DNA from: Coffea arabica
Taxonomy: Eukaryota; Streptophyta; Magnoliopsida; Gentianales; Rubiaceae
Length of the DNA stretch: 64,000 nt
NCBI RefSeq assembly: GCF_036785885.1
Contig: NC_092315.1
Location: 20,376,026 to 20,440,025 of the forward strand
Direction of reading: 5' to 3'
The translations under genes were made by a program, and so were the position numbers. Under the pieces are notes generated by a model. That model saw nothing but the letters and a program-made list of their open reading frames with translations. It was not told where the DNA came from and ran no database searches. Shown here piece by piece: positions 12,412-24,727 of the stretch. How positions within the stretch are numbered: the stretch's first letter is position 1; each line of letters begins with the position of its first letter.

Positions 12412-14020
12412 GAGAAAATTGCATAAATTGTCCCTCACATATTACTGATATTAAAATTCAATCCCTCAAAATGAAAATGATTAATTTTAGTCCCTTACAC
12501 ATAAAAAGCAATTGATTTTGGTCCTCTAACGTCATTCTAGTCAATTCTAATCGGAATTACCACAGACCCTTCTCGTGCTCCATATTTTAAGGGTAAATTT
12601 AGCAAATCAATTATTACATTGAGTTTAAAAGTAAAGGGCCTATTTCATCCCTATTTTCTAAATTGGGGTTTCTTCTTCACTACAACAATCCAATTTTCAT
12701 CCTTATAGTGGCAGAGCAAATCTAAAGATTCCAAATTTCCATGACAATCGCAAATTGTGCTTGAGTTCACCTTTAGGTAACCATCCGAAGCAAGGGTCCT
12801 CTTACTCAACTAGTAGTGGAGGTCACTATTCTTACTTGCAGCTTCAAAGTCCTAATTATGATTATGACTACAACAGTACTTCTAGACAGCAAAGGAAAGC
12901 TAGCCAACAATAGTAGCAGCAATGTTATGGATTAGTGATAGAGATTATCATCAGAACAAGAAAGTAATGCACCATATCTTCAATGAATGGCCTCCCAAGG
13001 ATAACAAAGTTTCATGTTGGCTTGATAACAATGATCATCGTGATGATCATACAATGTCAAAAATCCATCTTTCAATTTCCACGCCAAACGCTTCTTCACA
13101 TCATGTCTTCGTCATGACTCGAAATGGTACATCATGAAATAATTGAACGTACCATGCTAGCTAACTACAGTTTCTTTAATTAGTACTACTAATTAGTAAG
13201 TATTACTTTCGAAGTACTATTACTGCACTAGCAAGTAATAGTAGTATCAGTAGTACTATCTATTTCTTGATGACCAAATTCTCTTTTGACCCCCTCTCAT
13301 CTGCACTTTGGTTTTGCAGAAAAATGAGATCTAAATAGTGGATTTCTGAATCAAAAGGCCAAAAATGTACTTAAAATGGTGGTGGGGTTGGTGAATTCTC
13401 TATTCTACCTTTGTGTACATGGATATGTAGTTGAGGTCTGATAATTGTTATTTTTTCAATTTGCAACTTTGTACTAAACTTTTATTCTCAAGAAATAAAG
13501 GTGTCATAAGTCTAGTATTACTAGTTTTCTCTATTCTGCATCTCCCATACTTTTTTTAAACATGTAAAGTTTTCTTTGGTATTGCATGTTTGGATGTTTG
13601 GTTTAGGTTTGTAAGCATCTAGGTTTTTGCCACATGCTTTTATGTCTTGTTCGCAGGTGGACTTAAAAATCTTGCTGCTTTTTCTCATGGTTGCTTTCAA
13701 ACACTAGCTCACTCTAGAAGAGCTTTTGGTTACTATAGCCAACAAGTGATAATGGGCGACTTATGTCCTAGATTTGGAGAATAGGGATGAAATAGGTCCA
13801 TTACATTTGAAGTTAACGCAATAACTAATTTGCCAAATCTACCCTTTAAAAGTACGTGGTGGGTCCATGGCTAATTCCAATTAGAATTGGTCAGAAAAGA
13901 CGTCAGATGACCAAAATCAATCGCTTTTTCTGTGTGAGGAACTAAAATCGCTTGTTTTTATTTTGAGGGGCTAAATTTTAACATTTGTAATATATGAGGA
14001 ATGATTTATGCAATTTTTCC
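12412..14020. mobile_element. Pack-MULE carrying a GRF gene fragment (about 1.6 kb)
   Basis: The segments 12412-12670 and 13775-14020 are inverted copies of each other over about 250 bp: both read as a GCATAAAT motif near the tip, then AATTTTAGTCCCT-like and TTGATTTTGGTC motifs, then CCTATTTCATCCCTATT at the inner edge. Long TIRs and a candidate 9-bp duplication (AAAGAAAAA / AAAAAAAAA, low complexity) indicate a Mutator-like element. No transposase is present. The interior, 12700-13770, carries the 3' part of a host GRF gene with an intron and 3' UTR-like DNA, so the capture happened at DNA level. Confidence 0.75.
12715..13335 (+). pseudogene. Captured 3' part of a GROWTH-REGULATING FACTOR gene
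   Basis: One frame reads NFHDNRKLCLSSPLGNHPK, then SYSTSSGGHYSYLQLQSPNY, running to two adjacent stops near 12910. After a frameshift it continues from 12922 as DYHQNKKVMHHIFNEWPPKD and IHLSISTPNASSHHVF. GRF transcription factors have C-terminal FFD (F-F-D-E-W-P) and TQL (T-Q-L-S-I-S-x-P-x-A-S-S) motifs; the IFNEWPP and IHLSISTPNASS stretches match them. The N-terminal QLQ and WRC DNA-binding domains are absent. A GT donor after ATGACTCGAAATG (about 13126) and a TTTTGCAG acceptor before 13321 would add a short last exon. Frameshift and stops show that it is non-functional as a GRF. Confidence 0.65.
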
Positions 14021-14265
14021 AAAAAAAAAATGTACGAAATGAATTGAGCATTGAAAGAATTTCTCTCTCTATTAGAGCTCCTTCTCATTCTAGTAGTGAG
14101 ACTTTTCCCTTTAAGCGGGCGAATGCAACTTTCAAAATTTTTTAAAAAAAAATCTTTTCAAAATTTTGATTTTTTAAAAAAATAAATTATCAATTGTCTA
14201 GATCCCACGTATATTTTAGTATCTAGAATGCTTATTTCCAATTATGGGTAGAATCTTGAAGATTG

Positions 14266-14549
14266 AGCCCCTGTTTGATAACCCAATTCAGCACTTAAAC
14301 TTTATGAATTCAGATCTTAACATATTCAAACTATTTGATAACCAAAAATTTAACATATGAATTAATTAACTAGCACTGAATTTCTTAGGCAAAACTTGCT
14401 CCCAAAATTAAGTGATAAGCTATTTATTTATCACTGAATATGATATGCATTCAAATGTATTAGATTTAATACTTAATAATTTAATAACTTAAAAGATTTC
14501 AACTTCAAATTTCAGATTTCAAACTTCAATTTTATCAAACGCACCCTGA
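14266..14549. mobile_element. hAT-like MITE (about 284 bp)
   Basis: The left end AGCCCCTGTTTGATAACC and the reverse complement of the right end CAGGGTGCGTTTGATAAAA form imperfect terminal inverted repeats with the GTTTGATAA core seen in plant hAT MITEs. The interior is AT-rich and non-coding. The target duplication could not be assigned. Confidence 0.5.
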
Positions 14550-15689
14550 GTCTGATTTCCCTATTACTACCATTCTATTCACCAGTTGACACCTCAACAT
14601 CAACATTGATTGTTCCAAGACACTTGCTTTCAAGATTGGTACTTCAACATCAATATTGTTTTCATTTTCAATTGAGACTAATGATTTCACAAACACATGG
14701 AGAATGAGGTGCCAATCTAGCTAGACAGAAACCTATCGCAAGGCAAGTAGCAAATGTATTTACCAAACTCGTAGGTTTAACCATTACAAAGAAATTACAA
14801 ACACGGTACATTTATTACTTTCATTATTAATACAATGAGTTGAATCTACAGAGCCTACATTTGCTGACTACAACTGGTTTGATCACTCGGATGAATGCTA
14901 TTGCCTAAGAAGAAGAAATTGAAAGACTCCTATCCATCAATGTTGTTTAACTGCAAAAGGTTGATAATCAAGTATACTCTACATACAAAGTCAGATCCAT
15001 TGACAATTATCTATAATTGCTAATATCTATCCATCTCACATGAACAAAACATGTATTTGTTCCACCACATAACTCAGGCTATTCAAGACAAGAAATTGCT
15101 TTGTTACGTAAAAAAAATGCCCACGTGAAAAAGTAATCAAAGTAATAACTCATACTATAGTTACAAGTTACACCACTGAAGAGCTTGCAATACCATTTTT
15201 TGACTTTTCAATTCTTTTACTTTTTTCTTTTCCTGTCCCAGTTTCTTATTTTATTTTTAGGAAAATATCGCAAGATGAATTTGTGACATGATTAATGATT
15301 ATTAATTGGAATTTGCAACACAAGGCATCATACAAAAAGATCGAAATTAGTTTTTGATACCTATCAAAGTTTCACTTATAAACCCAATTACAATCTCCAG
15401 ATAAAGTTTCTACTGAGATGAAGTTTTTTGTTAAGAAAGACGGAAGAGAGAAGAAAGAAGAAATAGATAAAGAAGTAAACGAGAGAAAAAAAGGGAAAGA
15501 AAAAAGAAAAAAGAAAATTCAAACTAATGGAAGGGTAATTTTGTCGTATTGGGGTTTGAGTGATAAAAATTAAATGTCAGGAGGTAAAGTGAGAAATGGG
15601 GTATATTTTAAGAGAATTAATTGTAATTAACCCTTAAAAAATTATCGACAAATTTTCTCCTTTTCCCCCATTTTTCAAATTAATTTCCA
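14550..15689. other. Intergenic DNA, nothing recognised
   Basis: No coding region or repeat border recognised. A purine-rich run (AAGAAAGAAGAAA type) occupies about 15430-15520. Confidence 0.4.
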
Positions 15690-15699
15690 TTAGGGAAAT

Positions 15700-15900
15700 A
15701 ATCAAATCGAGTTGAACTTGAATATCACCATACTCAAGCTCGACTCGACATGCAGAAAGAACACTCGAGCTCGTGCGAGTAGCATTATTGGAGCTCGAGT
15801 TCGAGTTCAATGCATTGCTCATAGAACTCGAGATCAACTTGCATGGAGTTCGAGTCAATGCTCAAGTAATGCTCGAACTCAATCCCGTGACCTACTACAA
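15700..15900. repeat. Cluster of CTCGAG/GAGTTCGAG motifs, MITE-like
   Basis: About a dozen copies of GAGCTCGAG, GAGTTCGAG, CTCGACTCGA and similar near-palindromic words are packed into 200 bp. The same composition occurs in the MITE copies at 40982-41422 and 63174-63570, so this may be a decayed relative. Open frames on both strands here are by-products of the repeat. Confidence 0.4.
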
Positions 15901-16339
15901 TTTCTTGTTCAAACCTACAAAAATATCCCTGTCATCGAATCTAACAACCACGAAGTCAAGTAGAATTAATGTATATACCATAATAGAAATAGAAATGTGA
16001 TGTGATGAGCACAATTATATACTTAAGAAGCTAAAACTACTGCCAAGTTGCCAAATTAACCAAGTTCAAGTTTGGAACAATAGCAATGAGCAAATCACTA
16101 TTAAAAATTCACTAGGTTTCAAACAAGCTCACTGTTCCAACTACAAGTTGACTAGCCAAATACAACCAGTCCAGAACAAGTTCAATGAGCAGTCACAATC
16201 CAAATTTACAAATCAAACAAAGGAAAATGCACACAATAAATCATTGACAAAGTTCTCCATTCTCCAACAATCCAAGCCATCTATTTGCACCATGAGCAAG
16301 TCCTAACACCATAGACAAAATAGTATCAATTTTTAATCA

Positions 16340-17115
16340 TTCAATGATGCGGATACGGGTGCGCAACAACTTCAACCTTGGGTCAAGGATCCTTTGGTCG
16401 ACATTGGCAGTCCGATGACAAGATCAAGATCCAAGAGGGTGAAGGAAGCTTTACGATCCTTGATCATTCACCATACAAGCAAGGAGTAAGCTAAGTTTGA
16501 AGATTTGATGGACCATGAATTTACCTTGTTCACTTGTACGTTTGAAGTGAAAGAATGATCTCATACTTGTTAGCTTAGTTAGCAGTTGTTTTAAAGCTGT
16601 CTAGTTTAGTAGTTTGTTAATCACACAAAGGACATGTTGTCCTCTAGTTTTAATCCTTTTAGTAGATTTTATTAATTATTGGGCCTTATCGGGAAGCCAT
16701 AAAGAGCTGGCTCTTTATGTGGGTCGAATTCCTATTTCCTAGTTTAGGTAGGTGAGTTGTCAATCTTTACTCCAAATGGATTTGCCCTCGTTCTAGCCTA
16801 TAAAAAGGCACCTCTTGTATGAGTAAAGGGACAAAATATTACAACCAGAAATCGTGAGGAATTTTCCTTCAAGTTCTTAATCGAACTTACTCTTGAATTC
16901 TTGAGTTCATAGATTAGGATTCAAATCAGACTTTATCGATTAGTTTGTTCCCTAATCGTGGTGTCTCTTCATCCATCATTATTTGCTTAAGGTTGCTGAT
17001 TACCTTTGTGTGTCAGAGGTCTTGAGTTCATGAGAACAATCGAGTTCAATTTTCATGAGGGAGAAAAGGTCCAACGCTGATATTACAAAGTTGGAAGGTT
17101 ATAGGAGGGTTTTCC
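16340..17115 (+). mobile_element. Probable LTR-retrotransposon relic (coding tail and LTR with TATA box)
   Basis: A short frame at 16360-16490 reads QQLQPWVKDPLVDIGS, then TRSRSKRVKEALRSLI, like the basic T-R-S-x-x-K/R segments found in plant gypsy polyproteins. It is followed by about 600 bp with TATAAAAA (16799-16806) and downstream T-rich and leader-like sequence, as in an LTR promoter. No LTR borders, primer site or partner LTR could be fixed. Confidence 0.35.
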
Positions 17116-17346
17116 CCTAGGGTTGCTCATCATTCAAAGTAAGACCAAATTAGATCAATAAATAAATATAGTTACAGTAATAATGACCTGATCTTTAATT
17201 CTTGAATCACATTTGAATCGGCAATCAAATCTATGGAAGCTCAATTTCCTTGATTGTCCTCATTTGCTGCATACACCAAAGCAACATACACATACGATAT
17301 ATATAACTTAAAAAATATGAAATCTAGAAATGAAGTAGTAAACTTA

Positions 17347-18139
17347 TCAAAAAATGGTAAAATTTAGCCATCTAAAACTTACCTTTGTTTTTTTTTTTAT
17401 CTCATACATATTTCTACACCAATCTCCAGCACACAACAACACTTGGACCATTTTTGGTGCCAATGCAGCTTGATATAAATCAATCACTCTAGTTCTGACA
17501 TTGAACATGGCTTCAGATGCTATTGTAGTTATCAAAATAGCCAAGATATCGTAGGCCATCTTAGATAAAATCAGGTATGCGATATTGTTGATTTTCCACC
17601 ACTCTAAGCAGTCAAATAAATTGGGATATGAGCCAATTGGATGACAATGTTTATTTAGATAATCTAACAATTCAGATTTGCGGAGGGCCGACGTCTGTAC
17701 TTCCACAATATATTTAGTAAAATCATCTCAATCCTAAGACTTCTGCTACCTTGAATCCCAGCCATCAAATGCCCCACCATGGGACTTAATTGTACTCCCA
17801 CTTGAACTACTAGTTGCAGTAACATATTCCTCATACAAGTTAAAGAGTGCTTTCTAGACCTTGGTAAGATTTTCTTCTGACTCAAAAGGTGCATAAATCT
17901 TGGGAAAGGAAAACTCTATAAGGCACAATTTTTGCCTTAGATCCAAAATGGCACCAATTGCCATCAATAAGTTGCATTCATCCCAATATTTCTCAAATTT
18001 GGCTTTCATTTTCTAAACCATTGCCTGGATGAAATCATTTTCATAAAAGACTCTTGAATCCAAGAGTCTTTTCACCTTGACAACCTCTTGGAAGAATAAG
18101 TTGCTTGTGGGATAGTCACTATCAAAGATTACATGTGTG
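17347..18139 (-). pseudogene. hAT transposase, C-terminal part, degenerate
   Basis: Reading down from 18139, the minus strand gives SDYPTSNLFFQEVVKVKRLL, a stop, then KMKAKFEKYWDECNLLMAIG and LDLRQKLCLIEFSFPKIY (the plant hAT core region), further stops and a frame change. It ends with the dimerisation domain at 17347-17706: SELLDYLNKHC, FDCLEWWKINN, YLILSKMAYDILAI, TIASEAMFNVRTRVID, VLLCAGDWCRN. The motifs (L-E-W-W, I-L-S-x-M-A-x-D-I-L-A, A-S-E-x-x-F) are diagnostic of hAT. The 5' part is missing: the LTR at 18140 abuts the gene and, beyond its broken right end, no transposase sequence resumes. Confidence 0.85.
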
Positions 18140-21104
18140 TGTGACGCCCCACTTCTCCCAAGGGCGAACCCAAGGGTATCCGCGGGACGCTTGCCCCGCT
18201 CTCGTCGAGACTCACTACAATCCATAATTCAAAACTAGAAATACTTCAAATAATTTCAATATATATATAAAGTACTGCAAAACATTTCATGCTTACAATT
18301 AGTTAACCTTCAAACTTAAATACAACACAACGGCATATGTATTATAGTCATCTACTATAATAAAACTTAAAGTCTCCAAAAGAAAACAACTGAATACTAT
18401 TCACGAGCACTCTCAGTCTTGAACCCTGTTAAGGAAAACAAAAATGTAGAATGAGCTAAATAGCCCAGTGAGGTTCCAAGACCCTCTAGCAGTTCTAATA
18501 AATTAAGTAATTTGAGCATAACACATGTATGGTTCAAGATTGCACATTGACACATTAACATGAAACAGTTATCATTCTACAAAAATAAACACATATTGAA
18601 GGATACGGTGTTCCAGCGGAACCATTTCGATCAACTTCACCTTATAACTTCAGATCCCCTCGGTCTGTTTGGCCATCACCTTATCCCTCCAGTGGTAATA
18701 CTTGAGTATACCGAAATAGTGTCCCAGGGTTCCAACCTACTCAACCGAGCCCAGTCCTGACTCAAGCAGGCTAGTAACCAAGGGCAGGATCCTATTCAAT
18801 TTAGAGCTTACAACATGCGTAAGTAATCAAATAAATTTATAAACGGTAAGTAATCAAATAGATCGGTAAACGGTAAGTAGTTCACGGTTAACGGTAGAAA
18901 TTTGTCATTTTAGTAGGTCGAGTGAGATAAAATACACACTCGCCTTAAAACAGTGGAAAAGTTCATAGGAGCAATTATCGGTAGCACTTAACAATTAAAC
19001 ACATAATGACCATGGAGTAAACATGTCGTAAAACTATTTAAGTCACGTACTCCTGTATGGAACACTCACCAATTCAAAATAGAGTATAAGTGCTCAAACA
19101 AACTTTTAGGCGTCCGCTTCGAGATCCTCTTGAAGGTCCTCTTGAGCACCTGAGATAATAATAATTGGCTATAACACACTATTGTTTATAAACCTCTCGT
19201 TAACAAGGAAGGTTGTACACTTGTACAATACTAAGAAAATATCATGAAAGAGAGCCTTAATTACTCATAAATCGAGACTCAAAAGTGGGGTTTAATAACA
19301 CAAGGGAAACTGATTTTCTTCATGAAATCAAGTTTAAAACAGTCGTTCAATATCGAAGGGTAGCGAAAAGTTTCTAAAAACTCATTTCCCAACAAGTTCG
19401 AAAATTTCAGTTTTAAGGAGCAATCTTTGAAAAATCGGATCTTGCACTCAATAGGTCCAAAATTGAAAAACTTAGTACCGTTGGAAACTAGTTCCAAAGT
19501 ACTAAAAATTCCTAGAAGACACTTTTCCAAGATTCTAAATGGAACGCATTCAATTTTCAGCTCAATGTAGCTGATCTAAGTCAGCAAAGCAGATTCAGTT
19601 TTAGTTTTCGGTAAATTTTGGAAATTCGGCAAAATTCACAGAACGTGAACTAGCCCATGAAATTTGTAACACAATATGAATTCCAATCAAGGTTTCAAAC
19701 ACAACAAAAGGAATGAATTCGGAGTTTTGAGCATCAGGATATAATAGCTCAAAATCGGCTGAAAATTACTCACTAACCAAGAGTTTCCAGATTTGAAAAA
19801 CTATCTTTGAAGTATCATTTGGCCATTGAGATGGCATTAAAAATACACCAAATTTGATAAACTAAATCTTCCATATGCGAGCTATATCTCTACCAAAATT
19901 TAGGCAAAAACTCGTACGGAAAGATGGTTAACGAAATAACCAAAGTTTGTGAAACTCTTAAGGCTAATCTGCCTATTCGAGTTTCTCTTTCCTTTTAAAA
20001 GTTTTGTCCCACACAATCAACCTCAATTCACTCAAATGTTGAAATCAATGTTCCATAAACATCCAATGAGAAATTTAGGGGTAATTGACATCAAAGTTTT
20101 CGAAACAAAACATTACAAAACAAGTTTGACCATTCGGCTAAGAGAAAAAGAAAAGTTTTCCAAATTTGAAAAGCAAATTTTAGGACATCATTTGGGTATC
20201 GAAAGGTTGTTGAAATAACACCAAATTTTGTACACTTAAACCTCTATATGTGGACGACCCCTGTATCAAACTTCACGCAAAAAATTACGTGGAAGGCAGT
20301 TAACAAAACGACTGAATTTCGTAAAATGTTTCAAAGCAAATCTGTCTTCTTGCTTACCTTTCTTTTCAAAACATTTTGCACCATGAAATCAGTCTCATTT
20401 TGGTTCATTTTTGAAACCAAGGTCCAAGAAACATTTAACAAGTAATTGGTAGTCAATTGACATCAAAATTTACAAAGCAAAGCATCCCTCAATTAGCCTA
20501 ACCATTCGGCCAACACAAGAATGGGGTTTCCAGCTCTGCTGCAGTTTACAAATTGTACCATATCTCACTCAATACAACTTGGAATTGAGAATGGTCAGTG
20601 GCGTTGGAAACTAGGTTCAATATACTTCATTTCATCAGAAGAAAACATTACGAAAATCAGTTCACAAGTAGTTTGAATTCAAGCCAAAAGTTATAGCTTC
20701 TCATGTCCATTCGAATGGGACTGGCAGAACAGAACAGCTGACTTTATCAGTTCACTGCAGTTCACACAAAACGAACTAGACAATGATTTTTATACCGTTT
20801 TAAACCTAAGAATGTCTAGTTTCAAATTTCGCAAATGGCACTCGATTTCGACTTTTGTACAAAAAGTTATGTTCAACCAAAGATACACTATTCAGGCCTT
20901 CGGATGACCATTTCCAGATTTCTTGCAGTTTCGAAAATTCTAGTTTTGATTAACCAAATGACATGATTTTCGGACAACACTTTGTACACACAATATACCA
21001 CATATAACCATCAATTTCACAGCAAAATAAGTACCAAAAATTCGAAATGAAAACAAAGCAACAATGGACAGAATTTCGGCCATCTTGTTTCTCACGGTTT
21101 GCCA
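18140..21104 (-). mobile_element. Truncated gypsy-type LTR, related to the two solo LTRs
   Basis: It begins TGTGACGCCCCAC like the LTRs at 6141 and 26109 and shares long stretches with them (for example GAGATCCTCTTGAAGGT near 19120 and ACAGAATTTCGGCC near 21069). The right end is missing: in the 26109 copy about 850 bp follow the ACAGAATTTCGGCC point, while here sequence switches at about 21104 to the intron of the peptide gene in unit A. In element terms it has lost its 5' end, so no TSD can be checked. Confidence 0.8.
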
Positions 21105-21734
21105 ACATATCATATCTACTATCCAGATAAATCATTGTAACCCAATAGATTTATGCATTTTTCCTACAGTCAAAGATATGATTAAAAACTGGTTCAACTT
21201 CAAAGAGAAGTTTAGATCCAATAATAATAAATGGAAAAATTGCAAATTTTAGAAACTAGATCTACAAAATCTCAAATTTCACAGAAAATGACAAAAACTG
21301 AAAAAAAAAACCTCATAAGGAAAAAAACTTAGGAGAGAATAAAACTTTTATTAAAACAATTTAGGGAAGAAGAAACTCTCACTAGGAGATTTTATGAGAG
21401 AAGAATCTATCATTAGAAAATTCTACAAAAGAAACTAAAAAAATTAAAGAGAGGACTCCCTTTTATGGAAAAAGACCAAATTTGTCTGATCTCTCTTCCA
21501 TGAAAAAGGCAGAGAAGATTTTGATTAGAGAAGTTTTAGAGAGAACAAGGAAAATAGTTCAATTTCCTTCAACTCTAATTCCCAAATCAACAACTTTCAT
21601 GCATCAATGACTTGTACTATCATCATCATAGTTTATGGGAAGTGTATCCAATTTAGATGAATGTTTTCGATTAAAGCAAACTCACTGCTGAGCAATTTCA
21701 AAAAAAACTGTCAATAAGAAAGATGTATACTTAC

Positions 21735-21843
21735 CGCTGCCGCCAAGTGTCCGTCCAGAGAGAGCGGGTTGGACTAAAATGATGGAAATTATCAAAAGCC
21801 AGAAGAAGATGAACATAGGAGAAGCAAAAGTCTTGCTCGTCAT
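21735..21843 (-). pseudogene. Secreted-peptide gene, copy A: exon 1 only
   Basis: The minus strand gives an ATG at 21843 and a 109-nt exon with MTSKTFASPMFIFFWLL, a hydrophobic run and VQPALSGRTLGG, then a GTAAGT splice donor at 21734. The signal peptide is intact and differs from copy B by two residues (I for M at 18, G for S at 35). The intron is conserved down to 21105, where the truncated LTR begins. Exon 2, which in copy B lies 878 bp beyond the donor, is absent from all sequence to the left in the window. Copy A can therefore give at most a signal peptide with a read-through tail. Confidence 0.7.
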
Positions 21844-22195
21844 TGTTTATTTCTATGTGGCTGTCTCAAAACTTGTACAAGCTCTAGTGTTACATATATG
21901 ATTGAGATTCGGAGAAAGATTTGAAAGGATAAGGCTACGTGAACCTTGTGAAAAAGTCTTGTGTAGCTGCTGTTTTATTTGACCCCATATATCAGAAATG
22001 AAATTAGACTTTAAAGACTTGCATGGGTCTTCTACTCTTTTCTGTGGCGTCCTTCTGTCACACCATATTAGACGCCTGTGGACTAGAAGTCCTAATTCCT
22101 TATTCTGGAGTCTTGTGCTTGAAAGAGACTTGAGTGAAAATTTTTGAGGTAAGCTCAATTCGTCATGAAATAAAAATTGTTGTCACTTCTCTTAT

Positions 22196-23312
22196 AAACT
22201 TTGCAAGTGTCAAGTGTAATCTAAGAGGACGAGTGAATTAAGTTGTATAAAAACTAGATAAGTTATGGCAGATTTTATCTAATTTTAACTAACCAAATTT
22301 ATCTAAATGATCACAAACTAAAGCGACTAAGTAGAAAACAATAAAGATGAGGCAAGTATAGCACCTAAATGAGCAAACAATGAGCAATATATTAAAATAA
22401 AGTAAACCAAATGAAATTGATACAAGCTTCTCCAAGATTGAAGTTGATCCATTAAAAAAGTTCTTCAAAATTGGTGAAACAATATGCCACTTTGTACAAA
22501 TAAATGATTACCTTTACTCGCATTAATTTCTCCTTAGTTGAGTCAAAAGTTTTACACTTCCTATATATCTAACCTTTCCAAGGTAAAATTGAATTGCTCA
22601 CAATTACAATGAAGAATTTTACAAGCTTTTCAACCTCATAAAAAACTACAAGTGAACAAGAAAGAGTATTTTTTTTTACCAAAATTACTCTAGAGAGCTT
22701 ATAATTGATATAGACAAAATTTCTGAATAAGTTTAGACTTTATGGTATTTATAGGACCCCAAAAATTGGTCCAAAATGCCCTCTAATAATCAAGCATTTA
22801 ATGCAGGAAAAACTAGCTGTTGAAACTATCACATTTCTGTTCGTTATGCTAGCGTTCGATACAATCGTTCAATCAAGGATGAGAAGCTTTGTTGTGTAGA
22901 TGTTCGGATGGCCAATGCAAGTTCTCCTTTGTCCAAGAGTCCATCTGACGGATGACCAGAGTATAGCCCTTTGTCCGAGAGATTCGTTCAATCAATATTG
23001 ATATTTGCTCTTCCATGTTTGGACAGCCGATCCTTGTTTCTTGTGTTCAAAAGTGTGTCCGAAGATGGATGTAGTTCCTTGAAAGGTTGCTTTGTACGTC
23101 CAATCCTCGAAGGTCTGTTTGAAGCTGCGTCCAACAGATTGCGACACCGTTCCTTTATTCTTGCTTTTGTTTTGTTTTCTTTTCTTTTTTCCCTAGTGAT
23201 TGAGCACCTGTTCTATCAGAATTCTCATTGGAAAATATTAGTTCAAATCATCATTTTGACTTGTTAATCATCGTAACAAAGGATTGAGGGACTGAAGTCT
23301 TCAAAGTTATTG
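22196..23312. repeat. 1.1-kb segment present in units A and B, absent from C and D
   Basis: In unit C (about 41757) and unit D (about 63910) the sequence passes straight from ACTTCTCTTATGA to GTTATT(G)GGGATTTTGT; in A (here) and B (about 36324-37460) 1.1 kb lies between. It contains TCGGATG/TGTCCGA words. No clean TIR or TSD was found, so an insertion in the A/B ancestor and a deletion in the C/D ancestor are both possible. Confidence 0.65.
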
Positions 23313-23989
23313 GGGATTTTGTATTCTTAATTTCTTAGTAGACATATATTTGGCTATTCGATGTAAACCCATTGGGTTGAAAAATAAGATGTGCTCCAGC
23401 ATCCCGTATTTGTTCATGGTAATTAGGAGTTGTGGGATCATACCGGTGATGGTATTGAGGTATAAGACGTATTAAATATCTTTTACTTATTGTTTTAGAC
23501 GTTTTATCTACTGTAATTCCTCAGTTGATAAAACTTGAACATTTCACTTAAAAAGACGCTTGGCTTCAATTCACTAGCACAAATTTTGGCCTAATTTCCA
23601 AGGATGATATACCTCCGAAATGGATAAATTAAGCGGTCCATTTAGTGAAAAACTCGTACGACTTTCATGACGTTCGTGGATGGCTAACCTTTCTAAATCC
23701 AAATCTAGCGCTTTCAACTAAATGAAACTTGTGCGGTCTCTGCCAAAATGAAGGTACCAATAATCTTTAAAGTGAGGCTGGGATCATTTTATTTTTCATT
23801 GGTTACTTAAAAAAAAAAAGAATTAAAGTTTGAAGTTTCGACTAGAGGATGGTTGTCCACTTTCCACTGCTAGTTTGTTTTAGACGTTTTATCTACTGTA
23901 ATTCCTCAGTTGATAAAACTTGGATATTTCACTTAAAAAGACGCTTGGATTCAATTCGCTAGCACAAATTTTGGCATAATTTCCAAGGA

Positions 23990-24465
23990 AAGAACTAATC
24001 AAGTGTAAAGTTATAAGCTAAACAACATGATTAGAGGTTGGCTCTGATACCACATATAAAACTAATTATTTACACATGAATGTACTAGGCAGCAGAAATC
24101 TAAATAACCTTACCTCCAACGATTGTCATCAAGTACAAATTAATCCCGTATGCCTCCTTTTCTCCTTGCCTCCTTATCTATTTTAACAACATAAAATATG
24201 TAAAGAAGAATTTGGAATGAAGGAACTTCTAACCTATGTCTAATCAAAGAGACTGTATTGTAGATGGAATATCACGGGCTTTTTTTAGGTTAGGTTAGGA
24301 ACCCTTATTGGTAAATATCAAATCCTTGGGGTTTCCTTCTATCAAGGAAATGTTACTATAAATCATAATTTTAGAATAATATATATGACTAATTGATGGA
24401 TTTGATTAATTGCAATATTAATTAACATAAGATATTAATCAATCATCTTATATTACTAATCCCTT
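23990..24465 (-). mobile_element. Fragment of another copia element (primer site and LTR)
   Basis: On the minus strand TGGTATCAGAGC (24041-24052) is an initiator tRNA-Met primer binding site, followed by about 50 bp of leader that ends abruptly in unit A. The DNA right of it, to about 24465, is presumably that element's LTR, but no border or partner was found. It precedes the point where homology to the 31743-32101 LTR begins. Confidence 0.4.
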
Positions 24466-24705
24466 ACAAGAAAAATGAAACAACGAGGCTACTGATTCTT
24501 CAAACTAAAACGAATGTAGAGGTAACAATACTAACCCCTTACTGGCTGACTTAAGTTACTAACATTATGGGCCGAATCCAATGTGGCCAACCTCACTAAT
24601 TCACAATGCAACTTATTATACTAACCAATATATTAATGATGCATGGCCTCAACTAACATATAACCAAATAAACAAATTACTAAGTTTGGTTTATATTATC
24701 CCACA
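24466..24705 (-). mobile_element. Partial 3' LTR of copia 2
   Basis: In element orientation it starts TGTGGGATAATATAAACC after the tract GTTTAAGGGAGGCAT. It aligns with 31860-32101 but stops matching at about 24465, where other copia-like DNA begins, so roughly the last third of the LTR is lost. Confidence 0.65.
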
Positions 24706-24727
24706 ATGCCTCCCTTAAACCAAACTC

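Larger units (their letters stand above)
21105..23989. repeat. Segmental duplication unit A
   Basis: This segment matches 35204-38140 nearly base for base apart from small indels. From left to right it holds part of the intron and exon 1 of the secreted-peptide gene (minus strand), its upstream block, a 1.1-kb segment found only in A and B, and about 1.3 copies of the 386-bp repeat (23490-23874, then 23875-23989). Both ends are broken: on the left by the truncated LTR, on the right by copia-derived sequence. Confidence 0.9.

Noticed and set aside
22971..23267. 98-codon plus-strand frame (MSERFVQS...), also present at 37152-37379 in unit B
   Set aside because: Conserved only because the DNA is duplicated; most differences between the two copies change the amino acid and the ends differ, so there is no sign of selection on a protein.
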